A stretch of 64,000 nucleotides of DNA from positions 1 through 64,000 of the forward strand of contig JAFXMZ010000027.1 in the NCBI GenBank assembly GCA_017529925.1, given 5' to 3'. The DNA comes from Clostridiales bacterium. GTDB lineage: Bacteria; Bacillota; Clostridia; Saccharofermentanales; Saccharofermentanaceae. Of the stretch, positions 34,236-44,162 are shown in pieces. Position 1 is the first letter of the stretch. Every line of letters starts with the position of its first letter. Under the pieces are notes generated by a model. The model was not told where the DNA came from, ran no database searches, and saw only the letters and a list, made by a program, of their open reading frames with translations. A program made the position numbers and the translations under genes.

Positions 34236-35298
34236 TCTCCTCCGTCATATCATTCTTTTCCCCGGCATCATCTTCAGCATCTGCGCCGGTATCAGCCGTT
34301 CCATCCGCCTCGACTTCACTGCCGGTATCAGCCTCTGCCTCGGTCTCAGCCTCTGAAGTCTCTGTCTCCTCGGACGGATCACCTGCACCGGCCGCGGATA
34401 CTGCTGCGGCATCAGACGATACAGCTGCAGCATTCTGATCTGCATAGAAGCGTTCCGGCAGGGAAAGCCTTATGCAGTTCCTGTATCTCATGAAAGCGAT
34501 CAGCAGGAGACCGAATACTACAAGGATAAGGGAAAGGATCTGGGATGTCCTTATTCCCGTATTCCCGATATAGAGCGAGTCGGTGCGGAGTCCTTCGATG
34601 AGGAAACGGAATACTCCGTATACGATCATGTATACGCTTAATGTCTCATAGGAATACTTACTCTTTCTTCTTACATTATAAAGGATAAAGAAAAGTGCCA
34701 GATCGACAATGGACTCATAAAGGAATGTCGGATGGACCGGCATGGAGCTGTCAAGATAAGGACAGTTTGCCGAAAGATATGAAGCAGTATCAGCGCTCTT
34801 CATTCCCCATGGAAGCGAAGTCGTTGTTCCGAATGCCTCCTGGTTGAAGAAATTACCCCATCTTCCTATAGCCTGTCCGAGAGGGATATAGACGATGCAG
34901 TAATCGGCACATGTTGAATAGGGGATCTTCCTGATGCGCAGCATGATGAATGCACCGAGGAAGGCTCCGATGATACCTCCGTATACGGCGAGTCCTCCCG
35001 ATCTCGTATCAAAGATACGGCTCAGGTCGGAAGAATAGTACTGCCACTGGTTGAGCACATAATAAAGACGCGCGCCGACGATGGCACTGGGAAGCGAGAC
35101 GATCGCGATGTCATATACGAGGTCGGGGGAGAAATTATTCTTCCTCGCCTGCTTTATCGCAAGAGCCACACAGAAGATCATACCCACGGCGATAAGGATG
35201 CCGTACCAGTAGACCTCGAATGACCCGATCTTAAATGCCACCGGGCTTATATTGAATTCGATCCCGAGTCCCGGGAAACTTACCTGTGTCTTATCCAT
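34219..35298 (-). CDS. lgt: prolipoprotein diacylglyceryl transferase
   Basis: Lgt attaches diacylglycerol to the lipobox Cys of prolipoproteins. The core has the signature GRWGNFFNQEAFG, with Arg and Asn of the active site, and HPTFLYES. After the last membrane helix (about residue 285) there is an extra acidic Ala/Glu/Asp/Thr-rich tail of about 70 residues that normal Lgt proteins lack. The several lipoproteins in this window are its likely substrates. It overlaps rodA. Confidence 0.95.
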   Translation of the reverse strand: MDKTQVSFPGLGIEFNISPVAFKIGSFEVYWYGILIAVGMIFCVALAIKQARKNNFSPDLVYDIAIVSLPSAIVGARLYYVLNQWQYYSSDLSRIFDTRSGGLAVYGGIIGAFLGAFIMLRIRKIPYSTCADYCIVYIPLGQAIGRWGNFFNQEAFGTTTSLPWGMKSADTASYLSANCPYLDSSMPVHPTFLYESIVDLALFFILYNVRRKSKYSYETLSVYMIVYGVFRFLIEGLRTDSLYIGNTGIRTSQILSLILVVFGLLLIAFMRYRNCIRLSLPERFYADQNAAAVSSDAAAVSAAGAGDPSEETETSEAETEAEADTGSEVEADGTADTGADAEDDAGEKNDMTEENDGGQ

Positions 35299-35335
35299 TA
35301 TCTTCCCTCATTTCTTTTTTACATATATCATACTG

Positions 35336-36280
35336 TCAGACAATGATACCACTATCCGACAGATATTTCTTTGCCTGTTTCTTATTCTCCTCTATGGCTG
35401 ATACGAGCTCCTCTTTCGAAGGAAACTTCTCCTCAGGCCTGAGGAAGGACAGCAGATCCACCCTGACCGATGCTCCGTAGACATCCTCATCAAAGTCAAA
35501 GATATATGTCTCGAGAATGTCTTCACCGTCATCATCGACCGTAGGTCTCCTTCCTATATTCGACACACCGAAAAGGACCCTGCTCCCGATAGTTATACGC
35601 GACACGTAAACACCGCGCCTTGCGACCGCCTTTTCGGAGGGCACGATAAGATTGATCGTGGGGAATCCGAGCTGTCTTCCGAGCTTTTTTCCCTCAATGA
35701 CCCTCCCTGAATATGAGAAAGGCCTTCCGCCGCACATCCGGGAAATGATCCCGACATCGCCTTCGGCAAGCGCCTCCCTCATCCATGTCGAGGATATCCT
35801 TCTGTCATATCCCTCAAGCGTTATCTGCGGAACGATCTTTACCGCGATCCCGTCTGAGGATGCATACTGCCTGAGGGTCGAAGGATCTCCGGCGGCATCC
35901 TTTCCGAACCGGTAATCGTCACCGGCAAAAAGCACTTTGGAATTAAGTGTATTCCTTAGGATATTAATGTAGAAATCCTCTGCCGACGTATTCCTGAAAT
36001 CCTCATCAAACCTGATAACGAGCATCTCGTCGACACCGAGGTCCGACAGGATCGCCAGTTTTTCCTCGATCGTGGTAAGGCACTTCTTGTCTTTTCTCGT
36101 GAATCCGGTAAAAGTCTGGACAGTGGATCTTATGCCCATCTGTTTTGCGGCTTTCACCATCTTTCTTATCAGCTCGGCATGGCCTTCATGGACGCCGTCA
36201 AAATAGCCGAGCGCAACAGCGCGTCCGCGTGTTTCAAAAGGGATAGTATCGAGATATGTCTTTGTCGTCTTATATTCCAT
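35336..36280 (-). CDS. ribF: bifunctional riboflavin kinase/FAD synthetase
   Basis: RibF converts riboflavin to FMN and then FAD. The N-terminal adenylyltransferase domain has VALGYFDGVHEGHAEL, and the DYRFGKDAAGD and ISSTWMREAL motifs. The C-terminal kinase has GRQLGFPTINL. The ATG at 36280 overlaps the truB stop by 11 bases; a start three codons upstream is less likely. Length and domain order are standard. Confidence 0.96.
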   Translation of the reverse strand: MEYKTTKTYLDTIPFETRGRAVALGYFDGVHEGHAELIRKMVKAAKQMGIRSTVQTFTGFTRKDKKCLTTIEEKLAILSDLGVDEMLVIRFDEDFRNTSAEDFYINILRNTLNSKVLFAGDDYRFGKDAAGDPSTLRQYASSDGIAVKIVPQITLEGYDRRISSTWMREALAEGDVGIISRMCGGRPFSYSGRVIEGKKLGRQLGFPTINLIVPSEKAVARRGVYVSRITIGSRVLFGVSNIGRRPTVDDDGEDILETYIFDFDEDVYGASVRVDLLSFLRPEEKFPSKEELVSAIEENKKQAKKYLSDSGIIV

Positions 36281-37208
36281 CTGCCGCAAGCATCCTGTCT
36301 ATCCTGAATATATCTGAAGAGTTTTCAGTTGCCCTGTAAAGGACCGCGATCACTCTTCCTTCAAAAGTCCCGCAAAACAGACCTGACTCCGGTGCATCCG
36401 GATATGGCGCGGAACTTATCTTCCTGCCGAGCTTTACGTCGGCGGCATCCTTCGCGGAAAGGCTTATGCTGCTCATATGCGAAAGTGCATTCTCTCTTGA
36501 CAGGAGAAATGAATCATCCCCCGAACCGTGCATATCTGCAAGCTGCTCTTCTGTATATGCATCCTCCACCGAAAAAGGTCCGCTTCCGGTCCTCCTCAGA
36601 TCCTGTGCATATGCTCCGAACTCCAGGATCTCTCCCACGTCTTCGCAGATCGTCCTGATATATGTTCCTTTCGAGCATGATACTTCAAAATCCGCAGCGA
36701 AAGTCTCACCCATCCGTCTTATCGATCTGATCTCGAGCCTGTCTATCCTGACATTCGCAGGGGGAAGTTCTACCGTCTCCCCTTCTCTTGCAAGTTCATA
36801 AGCCTTGCGGCCTCCGATCTTCTTTGCCGAGTATTTCGGAGGGATCTGCGTGGTCCTTGAAGCGACTTCGGAAAACGCCTTCCTGACAGCCTCATAGTCA
36901 GATGCCTCGAGCATGTCCAGTTCCTCAGCCGTGGGAAGCCTTCCGCCTGTTGTCTCACCATCCCTGTCCTGGGTATTGGTCGACCTGCCGAAGACAGCCG
37001 TACAGCTATAGGACTTGTCATATCCGTCCGTATATCTCATGACCTTCAGGGCATCGCCGACAAATACCGGAAGAAGACCTGTTGCAAAAGGATCGAGTGT
37101 GCCCGAATGACCGACCTTCTTCGTACCGAGAAGTCTCTTTATGAAATTATCGCAAGCCATGGAGGTGATCCCGGGCTTCTTGTCCAGAAGGATTATCCCG
37201 CTTTGCAC
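36270..37208 (-). CDS. truB: tRNA pseudouridine(55) synthase
   Basis: TruB makes pseudouridine 55 in the tRNA T-loop. The 312-residue enzyme has GIILLDKKPGITS, and the catalytic Asp in KVGHSGTLDPFATGLL. The C-terminal part holds a PUA-like domain. It overlaps the nrnA 3' end by 16 bases and the ribF start. Confidence 0.97.
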   Translation of the reverse strand: MQSGIILLDKKPGITSMACDNFIKRLLGTKKVGHSGTLDPFATGLLPVFVGDALKVMRYTDGYDKSYSCTAVFGRSTNTQDRDGETTGGRLPTAEELDMLEASDYEAVRKAFSEVASRTTQIPPKYSAKKIGGRKAYELAREGETVELPPANVRIDRLEIRSIRRMGETFAADFEVSCSKGTYIRTICEDVGEILEFGAYAQDLRRTGSGPFSVEDAYTEEQLADMHGSGDDSFLLSRENALSHMSSISLSAKDAADVKLGRKISSAPYPDAPESGLFCGTFEGRVIAVLYRATENSSDIFRIDRMLAADGI

Positions 37209-38236
37209 AAAAGATCTTCTGCCTTCCTCTTAACTTCGAGCCACAGCCCGTCTATATCACCTTTCGCCGTAAAGCCGGCAGCTTTCTTATGGCCGCCGCC
37301 TCCGTAGATGGCAGCAAATTCGGAACAGTCAAAATAAGTCTTCGAGCGGAGGTTCGCCCTGATCTTCCCGTCCTCTGTCTCTCTGAGAACGATCGCAAGT
37401 TCGACTCCGTCAACGTCGCGGAGCTTGGATACGACATCTGAAACATCGTCAGATGACGCACCGAATCCGTGAAGGAAATCGAGCGTGACCTTGCACATCG
37501 CGAGCTTACCGTCGGCATAAAAACCGCTGGATGTACATGCACTGTTGGATGCCATGAACTCATGCTGCTTTTTCCTGTCGAAAAGGTTATAGCAAACATC
37601 TGTAATATTGCCGCCGAGTTCCATGAGTATTCCCGCGGTCTCAAGAGTCTCGGGCCTCGTATTGGAATAGGTAAACCTTCCCGTATCCGTAACGATACCC
37701 GCCATCAGGCAGGATGCCGCCAGAGGCGGTACTATCTCACAAAGATCCTTTCCCAGAACGGACGCGAGTTTCTCGCAGACATAGTATACGAGTTCACATG
37801 CGGACGAACCGAGCGGTTCGATCCACTTGATGTCATCACGAAGACCCGTGACTTCATGGTGATCTATCGAAAGAGTTTCCTCTGCCCTGGCGAAGATCTC
37901 GCCGCAGGCACCCATCCTCGAAGCTTCAGAGCAGTCGACTGAAACGGCGACAAAGTCACCCTTCCCGAGATCCTTTACATCCTCATATCCGAGGATAAGA
38001 TCCCCTATCCCGAGAAATGACATATTCTCGGGGAGCTCCTCCGGTATAACGGCATAAGAAGACGCGCCGAGCATACGGAAAACCAGAGCCGTGGCACATG
38101 CCGAACCGATGCAGTCACCGTCGACATTCTTATGGGGAAAGACAAGGACGGGGATACCGGCCGCGGAAGCATCCTTCGCGGCTTCGATAAACTTATTTGC
38201 CATCCTCAGTGCATCAGAAGAATACATTTCTTTCAT
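37193..38236 (-). CDS. nrnA: DHH/DHHA1 phosphoesterase (NrnA-like)
   Basis: The protein has the DHH-family metal motifs HKNVDGDCIGSA, VSVDCSE and SIDHHEVTG and a C-terminal DHHA1 domain ending in YGGGGHKKAAGF. NrnA-type enzymes degrade short RNA (nanoRNA), and some also hydrolyse pAp or cyclic dinucleotide products. The ATG at 38236 has GAGGA nine bases upstream; an ATG at 38245 overlaps the rbfA stop but sits too close to that site. The location between rbfA and truB is the conserved one in Bacillota. Confidence 0.92.
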   Translation of the reverse strand: MKEMYSSDALRMANKFIEAAKDASAAGIPVLVFPHKNVDGDCIGSACATALVFRMLGASSYAVIPEELPENMSFLGIGDLILGYEDVKDLGKGDFVAVSVDCSEASRMGACGEIFARAEETLSIDHHEVTGLRDDIKWIEPLGSSACELVYYVCEKLASVLGKDLCEIVPPLAASCLMAGIVTDTGRFTYSNTRPETLETAGILMELGGNITDVCYNLFDRKKQHEFMASNSACTSSGFYADGKLAMCKVTLDFLHGFGASSDDVSDVVSKLRDVDGVELAIVLRETEDGKIRANLRSKTYFDCSEFAAIYGGGGHKKAAGFTAKGDIDGLWLEVKRKAEDLLCKAG

Positions 38237-38241
38237 AATGA

Positions 38242-38628
38242 TCATTCCTCTTCAATGCCGAGCTGTTCTCTCTTCTTCCTGTCAGCTTCCATCGTCCTGT
38301 CGATCAGCGCATCCATCCTGGCTGCTTCCTCGAGTGTCGTATCGAGCTTGAAATGAAGCTCAGGTGCGACCCTGAGGTCGATCCTCTTGCACATCTCGAA
38401 CCTTATGAAACCCTTCGCATGCTCTATGGCATCCATGCAGTCCTTCTTCGCCTTATCATCACCGAAAACGGAGATATCCGCAGTCGCGTGCGTAAGGTCT
38501 GAAGACATCCTGACTCCCGTTACAGAAGTCAGGAGCGGGATCCTCGGATCCTTGACCTTGTTCGCGATGATATCCGAGAGCACTTTCTGCATCTCGTCGC
38601 CGACTATGGCCTGTCTGTTACGTCTCAT
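38242..38628 (-). CDS. rbfA: 30S ribosome-binding factor A
   Basis: RbfA helps mature the 16S rRNA 5' end in the 30S subunit. The 128-residue KH-like protein has IVGDEMQKVLSDIIANKVKD-type N-terminus and the VRMSSDLTHATADISVFG strand pattern, as in the family. It follows infB by one base and precedes nrnA. Confidence 0.96.
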   Translation of the reverse strand: MRRNRQAIVGDEMQKVLSDIIANKVKDPRIPLLTSVTGVRMSSDLTHATADISVFGDDKAKKDCMDAIEHAKGFIRFEMCKRIDLRVAPELHFKLDTTLEEAARMDALIDRTMEADRKKREQLGIEEE

Positions 38629-38629
38629 A

Positions 38630-41464
38630 TCAGTCTCTTTCTACCTCACGGTCCTCAAAGGCCTCGATGATATCGCCTATCTTGATATCGTTATAGTTCG
38701 CGATGGAAAGTCCGCACTCATAACCTGTAGCGACTTCCTTGACTGCGTCCTTCATCCTCTGCAGCGATCCGAGCGTACCGGTATAGATGACGATGTCATC
38801 ACGGAGTACTCTTACGCCGCAGTTCCTGGTGATCTTACCGTCCTTGACATAAGCACCGCCGATAGTTCCGACACCGCTGACCTTGAACAGTTCGCGGATC
38901 TCGACATGACCGAGAACGACTTCCTCGAACTTGGGCGCGAGCATTCCCTTCATCGCAGACTCGATATCCTCGATGGCATTATAGATAACGCTGTAGAGCT
39001 TGATGTCTACGCCGGCTTCCTTAGCCTTCTCGGTAATGATCGCATTGGGACGTACGTTGAATCCGATGATGATAGCGTTGGAAACATCTGCGAGCATGAC
39101 ATCGGATTCGTTGATAGCACCGACGGCACCGTGGATGACCTTAACGCGTACTTCCTCATTGGTAAGCTTCTCGACGGACTGTGTAACAGCCTCGACAGAA
39201 CCCTGAACGTCTGCCTTGATGATGAGGTTGAGTTCCTTAACGTTGCCCTCTGCCATCTGTGCGGCAAGGTTCTCGAGAGATCTCGCGGAGCTCTTTCTCA
39301 TATGCTCCTCACGCTGCTTGATCCTTCTCTTCTCAACGAGCTGTCTTGCCATCTTGTCATCTGTTACGGCATAGAGCATCTCACCTGCTTCCGGTACTTC
39401 CGGAAGACCGAGGATCTCAACGGGGATGGAAGGACCTGCCTTCTTGATATCCTTACCCTTGTCGTCATACATCGCACGGATGTTGCCGATCATGGCGCCG
39501 CAGACAACGGAATCACCCTGCTTGAGCGTACCTCTCTGAACGAGGACAGTAGCTACAGGACCCCTTGCCTTGTCGAGCTTTGCCTCGATAACGGCACCCT
39601 TTGCCTGACGGGTAGGATCAGCCTTGAGCTCGAGAACATCAGCTACGAGGAGGACATTTTCGAGGAGATCATCGATACCTGTTCCCTGCTTTGCAGATAC
39701 GGGTACCATGATCGTCGAGCCGCCCCACTCCTCGGGAATGAGTTCATAGTTAGCAAGCTCCTGCTTTACCTTATCGGGATTTGCACCCGGCTTATCTATC
39801 TTATTGATCGCAACGACGATCTCGGTGCCTGCAGCCTTCGCATGGTTGATGGACTCGACTGTCTGGGGCATTACACCGTCATCGGCAGCAACAACGAGGA
39901 TCGCGATATCCGTGAAGTTAGCACCTCTTGCACGCATCGTCGTAAATGCCTCATGACCGGGCGTATCGAGGAACGTGATCTGTCTTCCCTTCGTACGTAC
40001 TGTATAAGCACCGATATGCTGCGTGATACCGCCGGCCTCACCGGAAACGACCGATGCTGATCTGATCCTGTCGAGCAGTGAAGTCTTACCATGGTCAACG
40101 TGACCCATGACGACTACTACCGGAGGTCTGGGCTCGAGGCCTTCGGTCTCCTTGTTATCATCGTCATCGAAAAGGATATCCTCCTCGGTAACTTCCTCGA
40201 GCAGAGTAGCGTTGATACCGAAATCATCAGCTACGAGACAAGCCGTATCGAAGTCCAGCTCCTGGTTGATCGTAGCGAGCATTCCGAGCTTCATCAATAC
40301 CTTGATGACATCGGAACTCTTCTTGCCGATACCTTCTGCAAGATCCTTGACCGTTATGAAAGGAGGTATCTGTACGTCGGTTATCGTCTGCTCGACGACA
40401 GGCTGGGCGATATATGTGCTCTTCTTCTTTTTCTTCTTGCCGTATGAATAATCATCAAAATCACCGTCTTCGGAGATCCTGCCGGTGAACTTGTTCTGTC
40501 CTCCGGTACGCCTCTTATCGGCACCTGACATATTCCTTCCGTTCTCACGGTTCTTATCGCTGTCGCTGTGCCTTCTGTCATTAGCGGATTTCTCGGCAAA
40601 GTTCGCCCTGCTCTTCTTCATCTCGTCGAGAGGAGTCTCAGACTTGGGCTTCGCAGCTCTTCTAGCCTGGGGACGTGCCTGGCCTTCATCATCCTTATCC
40701 TTGGCAAATCCGCCGCCCTGGGACCTGTCTCCCCTGGGACCGCCCTGATAGGATCCTCTCTGACCGCCGCCCTGATAGGAAGGACGTGATCCTCCCTGGC
40801 CGCCGTATCTTCCGCCTCTTCCGTTATCTACGAATACCGTTGACTTTCTGACGGTCTCAGGCATCGCAACGACGGCAGAAGAGATCTTGTTCTTATCGAT
40901 AACGGGCTTCGCGGGTTTGGCCTCGGCAGCAGGAGCAGGCGCTTCTGCTTTCTTATCTTCTGCAGGAGCAGCTTTTTCTTCAGCGGAAGGCTTCTTCGCC
41001 TCTTCGGCGGAAGGAGCTTCTTCGCTCTTCTTTGCCTTTGTCTTCTTCTCGGGAGCATCTTCCGTTTTTGCCTTGCTCTTTGAAGCAGGCTTCTCCTCAG
41101 CGGGAGTCTTTTCAGATGCTTCGGCTTCCTTAGCCTTGGACCTGGAAGAAGTCTTTGCCTTCTCACTCTTCTCCGCGGTGTCTTCACTCTTTGTCGTGGA
41201 AGTCTTGGAAGCCTTCTTCTCGGCAGCATCCGTCTCTTTTACCTTTGCTGTCTCAGCCTTTGTCTCCTTCTCGGGAGCAGCGGCCTTGACCTCAACTGAT
41301 TCGGGAGCGGCAGCAGCCTTAACGGCAGCCTCATCTGCACTGACGGCAGCCGCCGCCTCGGGTGCGGGCTCAACTGCTTTCTTCTTGTGAACCCTTCCGA
41401 CACGCATTGTCTTGTTGCCGGACACACCGCCCATGGTCAGTCTGTTTTCTTTGTTTTCACTCAT
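38630..41464 (-). CDS. infB: translation initiation factor IF-2
   Basis: IF-2 places initiator tRNA on the 30S subunit in a GTP-dependent step. The G domain has [25 protein letters not shown] and NKIDKP, followed by the usual C-terminal domains. At 944 residues it is longer than many Bacillota IF-2 proteins because the N-terminal 430 residues are a low-complexity Ala/Lys/Glu/Pro-rich region, then a Gly/Arg/Gln-rich stretch (around residues 210-270). The ATGA start overlap with ylxQ indicates coupling. Confidence 0.97.
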   Translation of the reverse strand: MSENKENRLTMGGVSGNKTMRVGRVHKKKAVEPAPEAAAAVSADEAAVKAAAAPESVEVKAAAPEKETKAETAKVKETDAAEKKASKTSTTKSEDTAEKSEKAKTSSRSKAKEAEASEKTPAEEKPASKSKAKTEDAPEKKTKAKKSEEAPSAEEAKKPSAEEKAAPAEDKKAEAPAPAAEAKPAKPVIDKNKISSAVVAMPETVRKSTVFVDNGRGGRYGGQGGSRPSYQGGGQRGSYQGGPRGDRSQGGGFAKDKDDEGQARPQARRAAKPKSETPLDEMKKSRANFAEKSANDRRHSDSDKNRENGRNMSGADKRRTGGQNKFTGRISEDGDFDDYSYGKKKKKKSTYIAQPVVEQTITDVQIPPFITVKDLAEGIGKKSSDVIKVLMKLGMLATINQELDFDTACLVADDFGINATLLEEVTEEDILFDDDDNKETEGLEPRPPVVVVMGHVDHGKTSLLDRIRSASVVSGEAGGITQHIGAYTVRTKGRQITFLDTPGHEAFTTMRARGANFTDIAILVVAADDGVMPQTVESINHAKAAGTEIVVAINKIDKPGANPDKVKQELANYELIPEEWGGSTIMVPVSAKQGTGIDDLLENVLLVADVLELKADPTRQAKGAVIEAKLDKARGPVATVLVQRGTLKQGDSVVCGAMIGNIRAMYDDKGKDIKKAGPSIPVEILGLPEVPEAGEMLYAVTDDKMARQLVEKRRIKQREEHMRKSSARSLENLAAQMAEGNVKELNLIIKADVQGSVEAVTQSVEKLTNEEVRVKVIHGAVGAINESDVMLADVSNAIIIGFNVRPNAIITEKAKEAGVDIKLYSVIYNAIEDIESAMKGMLAPKFEEVVLGHVEIRELFKVSGVGTIGGAYVKDGKITRNCGVRVLRDDIVIYTGTLGSLQRMKDAVKEVATGYECGLSIANYNDIKIGDIIEAFEDREVERD

Positions 41465-41826
41465 TGATCGGTATCCTCCGTATGTTGATCCGTTTCATTT
41501 TCTTTGTCGTATGACTGAAGCATCGCCTCTAATCCCGAAGCAAATCCCTCGTCCGTGATCCCTGCTAACGCTCTGGCGGGTTTGCCTATCGCGCAGCCGA
41601 GCTCATATGAACTCGCGAAGGAATATGCATCAGGAAGATCGGTTCCTGTTTTTGCTGCGATATCGAGGAGCTTACCGAGCGTATTGGCCGAGATATCTTC
41701 GGACAGGATCAGGAGCTTTATCTCTCCCTTTCTTATGCCCGCCTCGACGCTTGCAAATCCCGACAGCACCTTCCCGGCTCTGGATGAAAGACCTAACAGT
41801 CCGAGTATCCTCTGCTTATCATCCAT
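41461..41826 (-). CDS. L7Ae-family RNA-binding protein YlxQ
   Basis: About 121 residues from the ATG at 41826. The L7Ae/L30e-like core reads [20 protein letters not shown], then [10 protein letters not shown] and [16 protein letters not shown]. YlxQ proteins are predicted to bind kink-turn RNA and lie between ylxR and infB. The C-terminal tail is acidic and Thr-rich. A longer open frame at the 5' side runs into ylxR and is not needed. Confidence 0.88.
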   Translation of the reverse strand: MDDKQRILGLLGLSSRAGKVLSGFASVEAGIRKGEIKLLILSEDISANTLGKLLDIAAKTGTDLPDAYSFASSYELGCAIGKPARALAGITDEGFASGLEAMLQSYDKENETDQHTEDTDQ

Positions 41827-41836
41827 AACCTGGTCT

Positions 41837-42133
41837 TTATTCCCCGTCGGCACCGGACTCAGCGTCCGCCTCACACAGCTTCAGTATCTCGTCAGCGACC
41901 GACTTGAGGTCGTCTTCGTCGATACGATGGCGAAGCCCTTTCGAAAGTCTGTGCGCCTTGAGTTCCGTCATGATGCACTGCACGTCCCTGCAGAGGTAGG
42001 AACCTCTTCCGGCGGCCTTGCCGGTGGGATCATATGCAATGTTGCCGTCAGGCATAAGGACGACTCTCAGGAGATCCTTCTTGTCTTTCCTTGTCTTGCA
42101 GGAAACGCACATCCTCTGCGGCTTCTTCTTCAC
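41837..42133 (-). CDS. YlxR-family (DUF448) RNA-binding protein
   Basis: The core RMCVSCKTRKDKKDLLRVV ... GRGSYLCRD matches the YlxR/DUF448 family, which is linked to RNA binding and regulation of rnpB in Bacillus. The GTG at 42133 is chosen as the start because AGGAGG lies nine bases upstream, inside the nusA tail, and the frame then begins four bases after the nusA stop. An ATG 24 bases upstream is in frame but lies inside nusA. Confidence 0.9.
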   Translation of the reverse strand: MKKKPQRMCVSCKTRKDKKDLLRVVLMPDGNIAYDPTGKAAGRGSYLCRDVQCIMTELKAHRLSKGLRHRIDEDDLKSVADEILKLCEADAESGADGE

Positions 42134-42137
42134 GGCT

Positions 42138-43286
42138 TCAGCCCTCCTGCTGATCATCCTCGACTACAGTAAACTTGTCGAGCATCTTCTGGGTAGCCTC
42201 AGCTGCTTCATCGGATTCCTTCTTGATATCGATCCTGAATCCGGTAAGCCTTGCGGCGAGCCTTACATTCTGTCCTGCTCTTCCGATAGCAAGTGAGAAC
42301 TGCTGATCCGGAACGATGACCTTGGCATATCTCTCGACTGTTCCGTCCTCGTTCGTCGTGATCTCAGTGTCAACTCTCATTACTCTCGCAGGCTGGAGTG
42401 CTTCGGAGATGAAGAGAGCGGGATCTTCGTTCCAGTCAACGATATCGATCTTCTCTCCGCCGAGCTCGTTCATTATCTCCTGGACACGCTGGCCCCTCTG
42501 GCCTACGCATGCACCCTTTGCATCGATATTCTCATCTCTCGAGCAGACAGCGACCTTGGATCTTGCACCGGGCTCTCTGGAGATGGACTTGATCATGACC
42601 TCACCGGACTTGATCTCGGGAACCTCAAGCTCGAAGAGCTTTCTGACGAGCTCATTGGATGTTCTCGAAAGCGTGATCGAAGGATGACCGTTATGCTCCT
42701 CAACGCAGAGAACGAGGAACTTCATGCTCCTGTTCATGGAATAGTCTTCATTCCTGATCTGGCCTTCCTTGGGGAGGACTGCCTCTGCCCTGTCGATGTC
42801 GACATAGACATTCCTGCTGTCTCTTCTGAGGATGACGCCCGTAGTGATCTCATTGATCTTCTCGGAGAATTCATCCTGGATCCTCTTGTACTCTGCATCT
42901 CTTACCCTCTGGGAGATGGCACTCTTGGCAGCCGTAGCCGCAAGTCTTCCGAGCTGGTCAACCTCGATACCGATCTCGATCTGGTCTCCGACCTCGATCT
43001 GATCGTCAGTAGCCTTTGCCTCCTCAATAGAGATCTGGTTTACGGGATCATCGACTTCCTCTACGACATCAACGAGCTTATAAACGAATATCTCGCCTGT
43101 CTCACGGTCGATCTCAGCCGCAACCTCGTTAACGTTCATTCCGGAGAACTCTCTCTTGAATGCTGTAACGATACCTTCCTCGACTGCACTTATGAGAGTT
43201 TCCTCGTCGATCCCTCTTTCCTTGGCAAGGAACTTGATCGCGTCAAGTACATTCTCTTTTGCTTCCTCCTGCTGCTTCTTTGCCAT
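42138..43286 (-). CDS. nusA: transcription termination/antitermination factor NusA
   Basis: The 382-residue protein has the N-terminal RNA-polymerase-binding domain, an S1 domain (TTGVILRRDSRNVYVDI), and two KH domains with GACVGQRGQRVQEI and LAIGRAGQNVRLAARL. It lacks the C-terminal acidic repeats of the E. coli protein, as is usual in Bacillota. Preceded by GGAGG. It lies in the standard rimP-nusA order. Confidence 0.97.
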   Translation of the reverse strand: MAKKQQEEAKENVLDAIKFLAKERGIDEETLISAVEEGIVTAFKREFSGMNVNEVAAEIDRETGEIFVYKLVDVVEEVDDPVNQISIEEAKATDDQIEVGDQIEIGIEVDQLGRLAATAAKSAISQRVRDAEYKRIQDEFSEKINEITTGVILRRDSRNVYVDIDRAEAVLPKEGQIRNEDYSMNRSMKFLVLCVEEHNGHPSITLSRTSNELVRKLFELEVPEIKSGEVMIKSISREPGARSKVAVCSRDENIDAKGACVGQRGQRVQEIMNELGGEKIDIVDWNEDPALFISEALQPARVMRVDTEITTNEDGTVERYAKVIVPDQQFSLAIGRAGQNVRLAARLTGFRIDIKKESDEAAEATQKMLDKFTVVEDDQQEG

Positions 43287-43338
43287 TTTCTTTTCCTCCG
43301 TTTATGAATTGTTTTTATATTTGCCGTTTATGCGTCCG

Positions 43339-43809
43339 TCAGAATTCGATATGACGTACCGCTTTGGAAATATCACTGATCTTTGCTTCGAACTTCTCTC
43401 CGTCTTCCTTCTCGAAAATGACCGTCTCCTCCTCACTGTTGACGCCTGATGCTTTCGCGATGACGTCTCCGCCGAGTCCTGATCCGGGCATGAATGACAG
43501 TTCGAGCTTCTCACCTTCGTACCTGATGTAATCCCTGATCTCGGTAAGAGGTCTGGTAAGACCCGGGGACGACACTTCAAAATAATCGGCATCGTGCCTG
43601 AGCTTCTCATCAAGTATCGGATCTATGACTCTCGAAAACTCTTCGCACTCATCGATACCGACGCCGCCCTTCCTGTCTATGAAGAGCCTCAGGAAATACG
43701 AAGGACCTTCCTTCTTGTATTCCGCATCGACAAGGTCGAGTCCCATCTGCTCTGCAACGGGGTATGCGATGTCATATGCGGCCTGTGCGGTCTTTGACCT
43801 TTTTGCCAT
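43339..43809 (-). CDS. rimP: ribosome maturation factor RimP
   Basis: RimP assists 30S assembly. The 156-residue protein has LDLVDAEYKKEGPSYFLRLF and the EFSRVIDPILDE ... YFEVSSPGLTRPL pattern that defines the family. AAGGAGG lies just before the ATG. It heads the run to ribF; a hairpin with a U-run in its leader may attenuate it. Confidence 0.95.
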   Translation of the reverse strand: MAKRSKTAQAAYDIAYPVAEQMGLDLVDAEYKKEGPSYFLRLFIDRKGGVGIDECEEFSRVIDPILDEKLRHDADYFEVSSPGLTRPLTEIRDYIRYEGEKLELSFMPGSGLGGDVIAKASGVNSEEETVIFEKEDGEKFEAKISDISKAVRHIEF

Positions 43810-43826
43810 CTTTCCTCCTTAATAAA

Positions 43827-43913
43827 ACAAAAAACGGACTCTGCAAAGCCCGTTTACTTAAAAAAGTAAAATAACAGCATCGTCATGATAACACACGAAA
43901 GTGATTAAGGCAA
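43827..43913 (-). promoter_or_regulatory. rimP promoter and attenuator-like leader hairpin
   Basis: Minus-strand -35 TTGCCT (43908-43913) and -10 TATCAT (43885-43890) have a 17-base spacer. In the roughly 70-base leader, AACGGGCTT and GAGTCCGTT (43854-43833) form a 9-bp stem with a TGCA loop followed by T6, i.e. a complete intrinsic terminator ending about 12 bases before the ribosome-binding site. A smaller stem TACTT/AAGTA abuts it upstream. Confidence 0.65.
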
Positions 43914-43934
43914 ATATATTATCTATATACATAG

Positions 43935-44020
43935 GGAGCCCTTTACGGATGACGGGACCCCGCGCCGCCGTGCGCTCTCAAGGCCCGGCCCGTACAGCGG
44001 GGCCGATTGTGGTTAATGTT
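43935..44020. other. GC-rich palindromic intergenic segment
   Basis: Within the 353-base gap 43810-44162 this stretch is far more GC-rich than its AT-rich surroundings. CCCCGC (43958-43963) can pair with GCGGGG (43997-44002), with further inner G/C complementarity. No U-run follows on either strand. I could not match it to SRP RNA, 6S RNA, RNase P RNA or a riboswitch that I know. A structured RNA is possible. Confidence 0.35.
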
Positions 44021-44162
44021 AACAAAAAATACTAACTTTTTCCTCAATTTACTATTCAAAATATACTGACATTCAAGTACAATAGATTTATCGGTAAGGG
44101 AAAGATCGGATATGCTCCGGGCACTCCTTTACGGATATAATCGAACCAAAGGAGAACTTATT

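Noticed and set aside
38387..40060. 557-residue plus-strand ORF opposite infB
   Set aside because: It is antisense to infB, whose motifs are clear. A long frame on the opposite strand is expected from codon bias.
43935..44020. SRP RNA, 6S RNA or RNase P RNA at the GC-rich segment
   Set aside because: None of their signature sequences (for example GGTCCGGAAGGAAGCAGC-type loops) is present.
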